NCBI RefSeq assembly: GCF_020171525.1
Contig: NZ_JAIVAI010000005.1
Coordinates: 62,001-126,000, forward strand
Direction: 5' to 3'
DNA: 64,000 bases
Source of the DNA: Halobacillus yeomjeoni
GTDB lineage: Bacteria > Bacillota > Bacilli > Bacillales > Halobacillaceae
Position numbers and translations under genes: made by a program. Of the stretch, positions 52,432-61,102 are shown piece after piece. The notes beneath the pieces were generated by a model, which ran no database searches, was not told the origin of the DNA, and saw only the letters and a program-made list of their open reading frames with translations. Each line of letters begins with the position of its first letter. Positions within the stretch are counted from its first letter, which is position 1.

Positions 52432-52773
52432 TTAAACTAAAGCTGATTTACCTGTTTCACCTGTACGTATGCGAAAAACTTCATCAATCGTAGAGACGAA
52501 AATCTTGCCATCTCCTACTTCGTTGGTAGCGCATGTATCGATGATCAGATCAACGATAGACTGGACTTCTGTATCTTCCGCAACCATTTCCACTTTCACT
52601 TTCGGGTAGAGTTTCACTTGAAAACGACTTCCGCGGAATATTCCTTCCTGCCCCTTCTGCTGCCCGCACCCGGCTACTTCTGACACAGTCAAACCTTTTA
52701 CACCTAACTGATCCAGGTTCTGCCTTAATGTCTGGAAGGCTTCGGGGCGAATGATCGCTTCTACTTTCTTCAT
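52432..52773 (-). CDS. glnK: PII nitrogen regulatory protein
   Basis: 113 residues. Starts MKKVEAIIRPEAFQTLRQNL; the T-loop reads GQQKGQEGIFRGSRF and the C-terminus GDGKIFVSTIDEVFRIRTGETGKSAL, all typical. The Tyr that is uridylylated in enterobacteria is Phe here (IFRG), as fits an organism without that control. It binds the Amt channel and, in bacilli, TnrA. The ATG at 52773 follows AAAGGAGG; a longer reading upstream has no site. Gene order is glnK-amtB, opposite to B. subtilis nrgAB. Confidence 0.93.
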   Translation of the reverse strand: MKKVEAIIRPEAFQTLRQNLDQLGVKGLTVSEVAGCGQQKGQEGIFRGSRFQVKLYPKVKVEMVAEDTEVQSIVDLIIDTCATNEVGDGKIFVSTIDEVFRIRTGETGKSALV

Positions 52774-52836
52774 CCTTCTTGTCCTCCTTTGATTTGATGT
52801 AAGGTTTCTTAACATCTTATGTTATTTATAAATTGT

Positions 52837-52865
52837 ATAATACTTCGAATAATCTGAAAAGTCAA
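52837..52865 (-). promoter_or_regulatory. Promoter of glnK-amtB
   Basis: Minus strand TTGACT (52865-52860), 17-base spacer, TATTAT (52842-52837). Start near 52830. Confidence 0.75.
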
Positions 52866-52872
52866 ATGAATA

Positions 52873-52889
52873 TGTGAGAAAAAGTTACA
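52873..52889 (-). promoter_or_regulatory. TnrA box upstream of glnK-amtB
   Basis: TGTGA-N7-TTACA is a perfect match to the TnrA consensus TGTNA-N7-TNACA. Its centre is about 50 bases upstream of the predicted transcription start, the known activating position for TnrA in B. subtilis. Confidence 0.88.
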
Positions 52890-53028
52890 TATAAAAGAGT
52901 GTGAGGATTAAACAAACGTTTAATTAATGACAATAGAAGCTCTCTCTGTTTATTCTTTCAAGGTTTATTTATAATGGAAATTACGAGGTTACCAGTAAAT
53001 AAGTAAAAGGAAAAAGGGGATTTCTTTT

Positions 53029-53709
53029 ATGAGAGAAGCATTTAATTGGCATGAAGAAGCAGAGAAACAATGGAATGACCGTGCGGAGATGTGGAATTCG
53101 AAAAGCCGGACGATGTGGGAAGAAGGAAGTCGGAAAACGATCATTCCTTTTCTTCGGAAATATATATCTGAGGGCAGCCATATTGCAGACCTGGGCTGCG
53201 GGGATGGTTATGGCTCCTATAAGTTGTTTCAAGAGGGCTTTCGAGTCACAGGTTTAGACCTGTCCCAAGATATGATCGATCGTGCAAATGCACATTCAAA
53301 TTCTGAAGAACTGACGTTTGTACAAGGGGATTTGACTGACTTACCTTTTGAGAAAGATTCCTTCGACGGTGTCATGGCAGTCAATTCATTGGAATGGACA
53401 GAGGTTCCATATAAAGGACTCGAAGAGATGAGACGTATCCTGAAGCCTGGAGGGAAGCTTTGTATAGGGGTGCTGGGCCCGACCGCAATGCCCAGGGTGA
53501 ATAGTTACCGTCGGTTGTTTGGGGAGAGAGTCATTTGTAATACTATGATGCCTTGGGAGTTGGAAAAAATGGCTCTTGAAACACAGTGGACTCACATTGA
53601 TGGTCATGGTGTTTATAAAAGAGGAGTAAAAGAGGAACACATACACGATTTATCGGACGATATGAAGCAGGCATTGACGTTCATGTGGGTATTTATATTT
53701 CAAAAATAA
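53029..53709 (+). CDS. Class I SAM-dependent methyltransferase (YodH-like)
   Basis: 226 residues. Motif I IADLGCGDGYGSYKL near 52-66, acidic VTGLDLSQDMI, FVQGDLTDLPFEKDSFDGVMAVNSLEWTE and the LKPGGKLCIGVLG strand. N-terminus (FNWHEEAEKQWNDRAEMWN) is like B. subtilis YodH. Substrate unknown. AAGGGGA precedes the ATG. Confidence 0.87.
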   Translation: MREAFNWHEEAEKQWNDRAEMWNSKSRTMWEEGSRKTIIPFLRKYISEGSHIADLGCGDGYGSYKLFQEGFRVTGLDLSQDMIDRANAHSNSEELTFVQGDLTDLPFEKDSFDGVMAVNSLEWTEVPYKGLEEMRRILKPGGKLCIGVLGPTAMPRVNSYRRLFGERVICNTMMPWELEKMALETQWTHIDGHGVYKRGVKEEHIHDLSDDMKQALTFMWVFIFQK

Positions 53710-53719
53710 AGAGCAAACA

Positions 53720-53759
53720 AAAAGAGCGTGCACGTTTTAATAACCGTGCACGCTTTTTT
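53720..53759 (+). terminator. Bidirectional terminator
   Basis: Stem AGCGTGCACG/CGTGCACGCT (53724-53733, 53745-53754) followed by T6, overlapping the end of the convergent hydrolase gene. Confidence 0.88.
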
Positions 53760-54618
53760 CATATTCACCGTTTTTCCATAAAAAGTCTTGAAGGACTCGA
53801 TCGACAGTGGGGTGTTCATGTAGACCGGAATGCGTCGCATCAATCCCGTAAATAATCTCTTCTTCATATTGTTCTTCCGAAATGATCGATCTTAATTTTT
53901 TTACACTGTCGAGGTGAACCAGACCATCCCAATGGTCATAGGGTGCTTCTGATTTATTAATTACACCTGCGATTGCAAGGACGTCCACTTCTTGGTCCAA
54001 ACGCTGTTTTCTATTCAGGAAATTTTGTTGAGCTGCAGAACCAGGCTTCAAGTCCTCAAGAGCTGCTCCGTAATTTTTATTGAAATATCCCTTTTTCCTG
54101 ATCCCGTCGAAAGGACTGGCAATGACGGCAAGTTTTTCGACCGAAGGATAGCGGGGGGACTGGTTATTCATCAAGTATTTGACTGCAGCCATGCCTCCCA
54201 TGGAATGCCCGACCAATTGAATTTGGTCGATGTGATAGCTCTGTTTCAATTCATACATTACACTTTGGAGCCATTTCGTCTGTTGATCAAGGCTGGCCCT
54301 ATTGTTTTCGAATAATAGTTGAATAAATGTGTGCTGACCTTTTGATAAGGGGGTTTTAAATGCCAACTTTCCATTGTCATGGACATAGATAAGCATGTGA
54401 TTGCTGTTCTCATTCATGGTTTCAAATCGCTCAATCATCGGTCCGAAGCTTTTTTCTCCGCCTTTGTATCCGTGTACGAATAAAGTGGCGGACGTTGGAT
54501 GACCTTTTTCAGACTGAGTCATCTTGGTGTTCATAAAGAATACAGCCACCCCAATCAAAAGAGAAGTTAACAACAGGGTCAACCATTTATTTTTATTTCC
54601 TGTGATCATTGGTGACAT
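53737..54618 (-). CDS. DUF915-type alpha/beta hydrolase, membrane-anchored or secreted
   Basis: 293 residues. An N-terminal helix (WLTLLLTSLLIGVAVFFM) acts as anchor or signal; outside lies an alpha/beta hydrolase of the DUF915 family with LFVHGYKGGEKSF, nucleophile elbow VGHSMGGMAA, and a late His in ATHSGLHEHP. The ATG at 54618 is eight bases after AAGGAGG; an open frame extends further upstream without a site. Possibly an esterase of the cell surface; substrate unknown. Confidence 0.86.
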   Translation of the reverse strand: MSPMITGNKNKWLTLLLTSLLIGVAVFFMNTKMTQSEKGHPTSATLFVHGYKGGEKSFGPMIERFETMNENSNHMLIYVHDNGKLAFKTPLSKGQHTFIQLLFENNRASLDQQTKWLQSVMYELKQSYHIDQIQLVGHSMGGMAAVKYLMNNQSPRYPSVEKLAVIASPFDGIRKKGYFNKNYGAALEDLKPGSAAQQNFLNRKQRLDQEVDVLAIAGVINKSEAPYDHWDGLVHLDSVKKLRSIISEEQYEEEIIYGIDATHSGLHEHPTVDRVLQDFLWKNGEYEKSVHGY

Positions 54619-54671
54619 TGGGGGAGCCTCCTTACATATATTTTTTGTGATTCGTGTCCACCTATTCAGAT

Positions 54672-54698
54672 GTTTATATTTTACAGTTACAAGGGAAA
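54672..54698 (+). promoter_or_regulatory. Candidate sigma B promoter of gsp26
   Basis: GTTTAT (54672-54677), 15-base spacer, GGGAAA (54693-54698), close to the sigma B pattern GTTTAA-N12-15-GGGWAW, 38 bases before the start codon. B. subtilis ydaG is sigma B dependent. Confidence 0.6.
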
Positions 54699-54736
54699 AC
54701 TGAAACGGAACCAATCAAAACGGAAGGAGCATTTGC

Positions 54737-55162
54737 ATGAATCAAAATCAATTGAAAGAAGAAATTCAAAAAGTCATGAAACATCATAAAGTAGGAACGT
54801 TGGCTACCGTTAAAGGTGGAAAGCCTCACTCCCGGTATATGACTTTCTCCAACGATGAAAACTTCACATTTTTCACACCGACCAACCGTGAAACTCATAA
54901 GGCAGATGAAATTGAAGCAAACCCCAATGTACACATTCTCCTCGGGTATGAAGGGGAAGGCTATGGTGACACATACCTTGAAGTAGAAGGTCAGGCTAAG
55001 ATTCGAGAAGACCAAGAGATCAAAGACTGGCTCTGGAACGATCATATGGACCGTTGGTTCGATGGAAAAGATGATCCTGAATATGTCGTGCTTGAAATTC
55101 TCCCTGAAAGTATCCGATTGATGAATGAAGGTGCAAATACTCCTGAAACCTTGGATTTGTAA
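54737..55162 (+). CDS. ydaG: General stress protein 26-like FMN-binding split-barrel protein
   Basis: 141 residues of the pyridoxamine-phosphate-oxidase-like fold: VGTLATVKGGKPHSRYMTFSND, then THKADEIEANPNVHILLGYE and the WxWNDHMDRWFDGKDDPEYVVLEI end that characterises YdaG/Gsp26. Probably an FMN or F420-type oxidoreductase; exact reaction unknown. Good AAGGAG site before the ATG. Confidence 0.9.
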   Translation: MNQNQLKEEIQKVMKHHKVGTLATVKGGKPHSRYMTFSNDENFTFFTPTNRETHKADEIEANPNVHILLGYEGEGYGDTYLEVEGQAKIREDQEIKDWLWNDHMDRWFDGKDDPEYVVLEILPESIRLMNEGANTPETLDL

Positions 55163-55168
55163 ATGGAA

Positions 55169-55200
55169 AAAAGTGACTAGCTCAACTGCTAGTCACTTTT
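55169..55200 (+). terminator. Bidirectional terminator
   Basis: Thirteen-pair stem AAAAGTGACTAGC/GCTAGTCACTTTT (55169-55181, 55188-55200) between convergent genes. Confidence 0.92.
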
Positions 55201-56091
55201 CTTATGATTGAGTGAATCAGGAATAGAGCAAGGTTCGTCTTCATATTCGATTTCTATCGTAACATGTTCCAGCTTGATGGAATGGATGATTTCTTTGATT
55301 TCATCTTTAACCTCGCATACCTCTTTTTTAGTCGCATCAGGAGAAACGACTACATGGGTGGAGAAAGCGTGGTGTTCCCCGTCCAATGACCAGAGGTGGG
55401 TGTGATGGGTGGAAAGAACATGTTCGATGTCATTGATCCTTTCCCGTATATCCTTCAAGTCGATGTTTCTTGGGACTCCTTCTAAAAACAGCCGCATCGT
55501 CTGTATGAAGCTTAAGAATACGTTATACAAAATATATAAAGTGATGGCAATTGACGCGAGCGGGTCCAATATAGACAGGTCTGTAAAAGCCATCACGATA
55601 CTAACGATCAAAACAGCAACCCAACCCAAGACATCCTCGAGTAAATGCCAGGATATGACTTTCTGATTCATCGATTGACCATCTTTTAACCGGAAGACAG
55701 CTGCCCCATTCACGAGGATTCCCAGTACAGCCAGAATCATCATTCCTGTTGTATTCGGACTCTCCGGGTTCAATAAGCGAGGGACAGCTTCAAATAAGAT
55801 GAAGACCGATCCGACAATCAACACAACACTGTTGATCAGTGCAGCAAGTAAGGAGAACCTTTTATAGCCGAATGAAAAGTCAGAGTTCCCGCTCTTTTTC
55901 GAGTACTTCTGGAGAAACCAGGCGAGGCCGAGAGATAAAGAGTCACCGAGATCATGAAGAGCATCAGACAAAATCGCCATACTATTGGTCAAAAGCCCTC
56001 CGATGATTTCGATGATTGTAAAGAAAAAGTTTAAAAAGAACGCTACTTTAATGTTACCGGTAGAGTGGTCGTGATGGTGATGATGCCCCAT
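55189..56091 (-). CDS. czcD: Cation diffusion facilitator (CzcD-like Zn2+/heavy metal efflux)
   Basis: 300 residues. Starts MGHHHHHDHS, a His-rich metal-binding end; six helices follow with the transport-site motifs SDALHDLGDS in helix 2 and HLLEDVLGW in helix 5, then a C-terminal cytoplasmic metal-binding domain (STHHTHLWSLDGEHHAFSTHVVV). Exports Zn2+, Co2+ or Cd2+ against H+ or K+. Monocistronic. Confidence 0.93.
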   Translation of the reverse strand: MGHHHHHDHSTGNIKVAFFLNFFFTIIEIIGGLLTNSMAILSDALHDLGDSLSLGLAWFLQKYSKKSGNSDFSFGYKRFSLLAALINSVVLIVGSVFILFEAVPRLLNPESPNTTGMMILAVLGILVNGAAVFRLKDGQSMNQKVISWHLLEDVLGWVAVLIVSIVMAFTDLSILDPLASIAITLYILYNVFLSFIQTMRLFLEGVPRNIDLKDIRERINDIEHVLSTHHTHLWSLDGEHHAFSTHVVVSPDATKKEVCEVKDEIKEIIHSIKLEHVTIEIEYEDEPCSIPDSLNHKKSD

Positions 56092-56191
56092 AAAACTGCG
56101 CCTCCTGGGATCATTTTTTATTTGATTTGAACATAAGGAAGTTTTCTGGCGTTGTCAACTATGCTGTGCCGGCCGCTGAGTATGTTATGAA

Positions 56192-57571
56192 TCACTTCTC
56201 CTGTGGATAAAAGCGGCGTTCAATTTCATAATAGTCCAGTAAATGATCTGTAGTTTTTGCAAGTTTTTTTACAGCATTCAATAGGAATGTCTTATCCAGT
56301 TTGTAAATGACTCGTTCTTCAATGTGATCCAATGTATTGCAAGCGAATTCCCACAGCATGTCGTGCTTTGAAGAGTCGATCGATTCGGCTACAAGGCCCA
56401 GGGCGGCTACCAATTCAGTGATGATCAAATGATTATCCTTCGCGTAATGGCGGATATAGCCGAACCCTCGGTAGATGTAGTAATCGAACGATTCAGATAG
56501 TAAGATGACACGTACTTGATCTTCATCATCTTTCAAGTAGGGGGTGAAAGTGATGTCATGTTCAACGGTGAGCATCAATTCCGCCATCTGGTGGATCGTG
56601 TTTGTGGCCGTCTTTGGATCATTATTGCCGATAGACTTGATCGCAATCTCCGCAAGCTTATGCATCCCCATGTTAATGTCCTGCAGCTCCGTTTCCTTGT
56701 GACCAAGTTCGATCATGTTCAGATATTTGTTTTCATTAATTTGATCTGCTCCTGGTCCCCAATAACTCATCATGCTGTTTCCTCTCAGAATATAATCTCC
56801 TACCTGGCTGTTCAATTGGATGATGATGTCATCTTTTTTAGCTTCATGTATCATTGAATGATAATCAACCAGCTGTAAATAACCTGAACGGTGGGCGCAC
56901 ATATCCGAAGCATTTTCCTGTTCTTTCTCCATTAAATCTCCAGGTTCCTCTGTGCGGTAGGCTTCCAAGTCTTTTCGTAGAGACTTGTTTATGATTTGTT
57001 CAGAAGACCTTTTCATTGAATAAGTGATATTATGGACTTGCATCCAAGTCGTCGCATGATTAATGAAGTAGATGAAAGTGACGGCTGAGATAAAAGCAAG
57101 AAGCACCGTGATGATGGGAACCGCTGCAAATTCTTCATTAGCTGAAGAGTTTCCTGTAAATAGGAAAATTACTAGTACATACACGAAACTGCCATTGAAT
57201 ATCCCCAGACAATGCTGGGTTTGCTTATCTGAGACAAAATTCAATAATAATCGTGGAGAAAATTGCCCGCTGAACGTCGTCAAAACGACGAGTAAGGAGT
57301 TCAAGGTGAAGGCGCTAAGTGTCAAAATCCCGCCGATCAAGGTACTGACAAGCATCCTTGTAATATCACCATTTACTTGAAAAGCGGCGGGGGCCAATTG
57401 GTCCAGTTCCAAGACCAGATCCAAGATTAATGTCAAGGCGACAAAAGCGATAGAAGCCGATATGTAAATAGCCGGCATATACCATAACGTCGACTGCATT
57501 TCATGCTTGCGCTGACGCTTAGACATTTCAAAGTATTTTTTTAACGATACTGGTAAAAGGTCCAACAGCAT
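56192..57571 (-). CDS. DUF2254 membrane protein
   Basis: 459 residues: four N-terminal helices (first ~160 residues, with TLIGGILTLSAFTLNSLLVVLTTFSGQFSPRLL) and a large cytoplasmic domain with GYLQLVDYHSMIHEAKKDD and GDYILRG, all typical of DUF2254. Function unknown. The ATG at 57571 has GGGAGAG upstream; the ATG six codons earlier has none. Confidence 0.85.
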   Translation of the reverse strand: MLLDLLPVSLKKYFEMSKRQRKHEMQSTLWYMPAIYISASIAFVALTLILDLVLELDQLAPAAFQVNGDITRMLVSTLIGGILTLSAFTLNSLLVVLTTFSGQFSPRLLLNFVSDKQTQHCLGIFNGSFVYVLVIFLFTGNSSANEEFAAVPIITVLLAFISAVTFIYFINHATTWMQVHNITYSMKRSSEQIINKSLRKDLEAYRTEEPGDLMEKEQENASDMCAHRSGYLQLVDYHSMIHEAKKDDIIIQLNSQVGDYILRGNSMMSYWGPGADQINENKYLNMIELGHKETELQDINMGMHKLAEIAIKSIGNNDPKTATNTIHQMAELMLTVEHDITFTPYLKDDEDQVRVILLSESFDYYIYRGFGYIRHYAKDNHLIITELVAALGLVAESIDSSKHDMLWEFACNTLDHIEERVIYKLDKTFLLNAVKKLAKTTDHLLDYYEIERRFYPQEK

Positions 57572-57842
57572 CCTTAATCTCTCCCTCATTTACTTAGTTG
57601 TTTAAAGTATTTTTCCCCACCTTCGGCTATAATCAAACTGTCAAAATTATTCTTATAAAATAATTTAGTTAGAACAGCCCTTTTTAAAAAGTGGGAATGG
57701 CCTTTGGTGAGCTATCGGACTTCTATCTTTGGGGCTAATCAGTGAATGAAATCTTGGGTGCTGGGAAGTAAATCTTAATCAATAAACACAATGCGTTTAT
57801 AGAGTAGCCTGATCATATGTACTTGTATTGGAGGAATAATTA

Positions 57843-58292
57843 ATGACTTGGAAATTGAAGCAGTTCCATGAGTTGAGTAAAGAAATGATGTATCAAATTC
57901 TAAAGAAGAGAGTGGGTGTGTTCGTAGTAGAGCAGGAATGTCCATACCCTGAAATCGACGGAATCGATGATGATTGTCTACATTTATGGAAAGAAGAAGA
58001 TGGTGACATCAAAGCGTATTGCAGACTGGTTCCTCCTCAAAAGAAAGGGGAGTACTATGCAATCGGTCGAGTCCTTGTGATTGAGGAGTGTCGTGGAACG
58101 GGGCTTGCCCGTGAACTGATGAATCGAGCTATTGACATACTGAAAGAGGAAATCAAAGTAGATGGCATTCAACTGCATGGACAAGAGCATTTACGTTACT
58201 TTTATCAATCATTCGGATTCAAAGAAGTTACTGACGTCTATTTGGAAGATGGGATCCCTCACGTAGATATGGTAATGGAGTTGAAAGGCTGA
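57843..58292 (+). CDS. ElaA-type GNAT acetyltransferase
   Basis: 149 residues. KLKQFHELSKEMMYQILKKRVGVFVVEQECPYPEIDGID is the ElaA N-terminus; acetyl-CoA motif A is IGRVLVIEECRGTGLARELM and LHGQEHLRYFYQSFGF follows. Acceptor unknown. GGAGGAAT before the ATG. The gene is flanked by a 250-base gap on the left that shows nothing recognisable. Confidence 0.9.
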   Translation: MTWKLKQFHELSKEMMYQILKKRVGVFVVEQECPYPEIDGIDDDCLHLWKEEDGDIKAYCRLVPPQKKGEYYAIGRVLVIEECRGTGLARELMNRAIDILKEEIKVDGIQLHGQEHLRYFYQSFGFKEVTDVYLEDGIPHVDMVMELKG

Positions 58293-58359
58293 TCTTTCTA
58301 TAGATCAATAATCATTCAAGAGGCTTGGTTTCCTTTACATAGGATGACGCTATCCCCAT

Positions 58360-58393
58360 GAAAAATGCCATCCTGGGCCAGGATGGCATTTTA
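58360..58393 (+). terminator. Bidirectional terminator
   Basis: Stem AAAATGCCATCCTG/CAGGATGGCATTTT with a 3-base loop between convergent genes. Confidence 0.92.
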
Positions 58394-59569
58394 TTATTCG
58401 TTATTTTTGAATTTATCAAAACGTTGGAGGGCGTCTTTGAGCGTATCTTCCGAATTATTCAATCCGATCCTCACGTAACCTTCACCGTACGTTCCGAAAC
58501 CGACGCCCGGAGCGACGAACAGACCGACCTTTTCCAAAAGTTCATCTGCAAATGTTTGAGATGAATACCCTTCCGGTGTTTTCATCCAAACAAAGAAGGA
58601 GCCTTTGCAAGGCATGACTTCATATCCGAGCTTTTCTAAACCGCCAACGAAAACGTTTCTTCTCTTTTCGTATGTAGCCGTCAGTTCTTCAACGCACTCT
58701 TGGGAATCGAGCAGGGCAGTAGCCGATGCTTCCTGCAAGCCGCCGAAAAGACTGCAGAAATAATGATCCTGGATTTTTTCTAAAGCTTCGATGACGCTTG
58801 GATTTCCTACAGCGAAAGCGACGCGCCAGCCTGCCATATTGTAGGTTTTAGACATCGTATAAATTTCAACACCTACATTTTTCGCTCCTGGTACCTGCAT
58901 GAAACTGAGCGGTTTTTCTCCGTCATAACCGATGGCGCCATAAGCGAAGTCATGCACGACACAAATGTCGTTCTCCTCAGCAAGTTCGATCGTTTCTTCG
59001 AAAAACTGCTGGTTTGCCAAAGCGGCTGTCGGGTTATTCGGATAATTAAGGAACATAAGCTTCGATTTTTCCAAAGTTTCCTTATCGAGTTCTCCATAAT
59101 CAGGCAGAAAATCATTTTCTTCGCGTAGAGGCATGGAGTTCATTTCCCCACCAGCCAGAGCTACGCCCGACCAATAATCGGGATAACCCGGATCCGGAAC
59201 AAGGGCAATGTCACCGGGATCCAAGAAGCATTGGCTCAATTCTACGAGCCCTGTTTTACTACCAGGCATGATGGCTATCTCAGAACCGGGATCGAGTTCT
59301 ACATTATAATGACGCTTATAATAAGTGGCCACCGCTTCTTTTAAAAAATCAAAGCCTTGAAATGGAGGGTACTTATGATATACGGGTTTTTCTGCAGCAG
59401 TCTGAAGGGAATGGACAATGTGATCGGGTGTCGGTTGATCGGGATTTCCCTGCCCTAAGTTCACTGTGTCATGACCTTTCTTTTGATAATGGTTCAGTTT
59501 CTTTACAAGCTCTGCAAAGAATTGGTCCGGTAATCGTTGTATTGTATTGGATTGAGAGAAGCGTTTCAT
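58394..59569 (-). CDS. mtnE: Methionine-salvage aminotransferase MtnE
   Basis: 391 residues, class I PLP aminotransferase. It transaminates 2-oxo-4-methylthiobutyrate to methionine, best with glutamine. QRLPDQFFAELVKKLN, VNLGQGNPDQPTP, VYHKYPPFQG, NYPNNPTAA and the PLP lysine in YTMSKTYNMAGWR (near 236) match Bacillus/Geobacillus MtnE closely. The matching omega-amidase gene mtnU is 2.7 kb away, on the same strand. No SAM riboswitch is visible in the 95-base upstream region. Confidence 0.9.
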   Translation of the reverse strand: MKRFSQSNTIQRLPDQFFAELVKKLNHYQKKGHDTVNLGQGNPDQPTPDHIVHSLQTAAEKPVYHKYPPFQGFDFLKEAVATYYKRHYNVELDPGSEIAIMPGSKTGLVELSQCFLDPGDIALVPDPGYPDYWSGVALAGGEMNSMPLREENDFLPDYGELDKETLEKSKLMFLNYPNNPTAALANQQFFEETIELAEENDICVVHDFAYGAIGYDGEKPLSFMQVPGAKNVGVEIYTMSKTYNMAGWRVAFAVGNPSVIEALEKIQDHYFCSLFGGLQEASATALLDSQECVEELTATYEKRRNVFVGGLEKLGYEVMPCKGSFFVWMKTPEGYSSQTFADELLEKVGLFVAPGVGFGTYGEGYVRIGLNNSEDTLKDALQRFDKFKNNE

Positions 59570-59688
59570 TCTAACCCACCTTATTATTTTTTGAATAATC
59601 GAACAACAGATAATAACGTTAGTGTAACATGTTCAGTAGCAGGTAGGGAATAATATGAAAAATTATGTATTTAGAAAGGAGTAGACCA

Positions 59689-61020
59689 ATGAAATTCGTC
59701 ATTATCGGAGGCGACGCTGCGGGAATGAGTGCAGCGATGCAAATTGTCAGGAACAGTGAAGGTAATCAAATAGTAGCGATAGAAAAGGGAGAAATCACTT
59801 CCTATGGCCAGTGTGGACTGCCTTATGTGGTGAGCGGAGATGTAGAATCCCCGGAAGATCTTATAGCTAGAAGCCCGGAGACTTTCAAAGAAAAGTATGG
59901 CATAGACGTCCGAACTCTTCACGAAGTGGAAAAAGTCGATTGTGACCATAAGATCGTTTATGGAGTGAACCACAAAAATGGGGAGCTATTCGAAGAATCC
60001 TATGATCGTTTATTGATTGCCACTGGTGGATCTCCGGTCATGCCTCCATGGGATGGAAAGGATCTTGAAGGGGTATTTACATTAAAGACGATTCCAGATG
60101 TCAAAGAAATTCTGGCTGATATATCCGATCCTGTACATAACGTCACTATTGTGGGTGGAGGTTATATCGGTTTAGAAATGGCAGAAAGCATGAGAGCGAT
60201 TGGGAAAAATGTGCGTATCATCGACCGGGGGCAGCAGCTGGCGAAAATTTTTGACGAAGACATGGCTGAAATGATCAATGAAGAAGCGGAGAGAAACGAA
60301 GTTACTCTGAACTTTGGAGAATCAGTCAAAGAGTTTTCAGGAGAAACCCGCGTGGAGAGTGTCGTTACAGACCATGGAGAGTATGAATCGGATTTCGTTT
60401 TAGTTGCTGTTGGAGTGACACCGAACACTTCGTTTCTTGAGGGGACTGGAATTGCGAAAGGCGTCGCTGATGCTATCGAAGTGAATGGATTCATGGAAAC
60501 GAGCATCATGGATATCTATGCAGCCGGTGACTGTGCTACTCAGTTCCACCGCATTAAACAAAAGTCGGATTACGTCCCTTTAGGAACTCATGCAAACAAA
60601 CAGGGGCAAGTCGCAGGCTTGAACATGATCAATCAAAGAAAAGTGTTCCAGGGAATTGTAGGGACTTCCATAATCAAATTCTTCGGTTTGACGTTAGGGC
60701 GTACAGGGCTCTCTTCCAAAGAACTGAAGCAGGAACATATTCCTTTTCGGACGATAAAAACCGGTTCTACACACGCAGCTGGATATTACTCCAAGGAAGA
60801 CCCGATGACTTTGAAGTTGTTTTACCATGAAGAATCAAGAAAGCTGCTGGGTGCTCAAATCATAGGAAAACAAGGAGTGGATAAACGGCTGGATGTATTG
60901 GGGACGGCTCTTTATAATGAGATGACAATTGATGAACTTACGGATTTAGACCTTGCCTATGCCCCTCCTTATAACAGTGTCTGGGATCCGATTCAACAGG
61001 CGGCCCGTAAAGCGAAATGA
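59689..61020 (+). CDS. cdr: CoA-disulfide reductase / FAD-NADPH oxidoreductase
   Basis: 443 residues. FAD loop IGGDAAGMSAA at the N-terminus, single redox Cys42 in SYGQCGLPYV, NAD(P) loop VGGGYIGLEMAESM near 155-170, AAGDCA near 285 and a C-terminal dimer domain ending YAPPYNSVWDPIQ. The one active Cys is that of CoA-disulfide reductases (and NADH oxidase/persulfide reductase relatives). ATG at 59689 with AAAGGAG upstream. It precedes the nitric oxide synthase gene by ~80 bases on the same strand with no terminator between them. Confidence 0.9.
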   Translation: MKFVIIGGDAAGMSAAMQIVRNSEGNQIVAIEKGEITSYGQCGLPYVVSGDVESPEDLIARSPETFKEKYGIDVRTLHEVEKVDCDHKIVYGVNHKNGELFEESYDRLLIATGGSPVMPPWDGKDLEGVFTLKTIPDVKEILADISDPVHNVTIVGGGYIGLEMAESMRAIGKNVRIIDRGQQLAKIFDEDMAEMINEEAERNEVTLNFGESVKEFSGETRVESVVTDHGEYESDFVLVAVGVTPNTSFLEGTGIAKGVADAIEVNGFMETSIMDIYAAGDCATQFHRIKQKSDYVPLGTHANKQGQVAGLNMINQRKVFQGIVGTSIIKFFGLTLGRTGLSSKELKQEHIPFRTIKTGSTHAAGYYSKEDPMTLKLFYHEESRKLLGAQIIGKQGVDKRLDVLGTALYNEMTIDELTDLDLAYAPPYNSVWDPIQQAARKAK

Positions 61021-61102
61021 AGGGAAGAGCATTCTAACCCTTTAGGATGAAAGTTTTGTGATACGATTGGTGGAGGAAGAAAGTACAGGAGGATCTAGTC
61101 TA

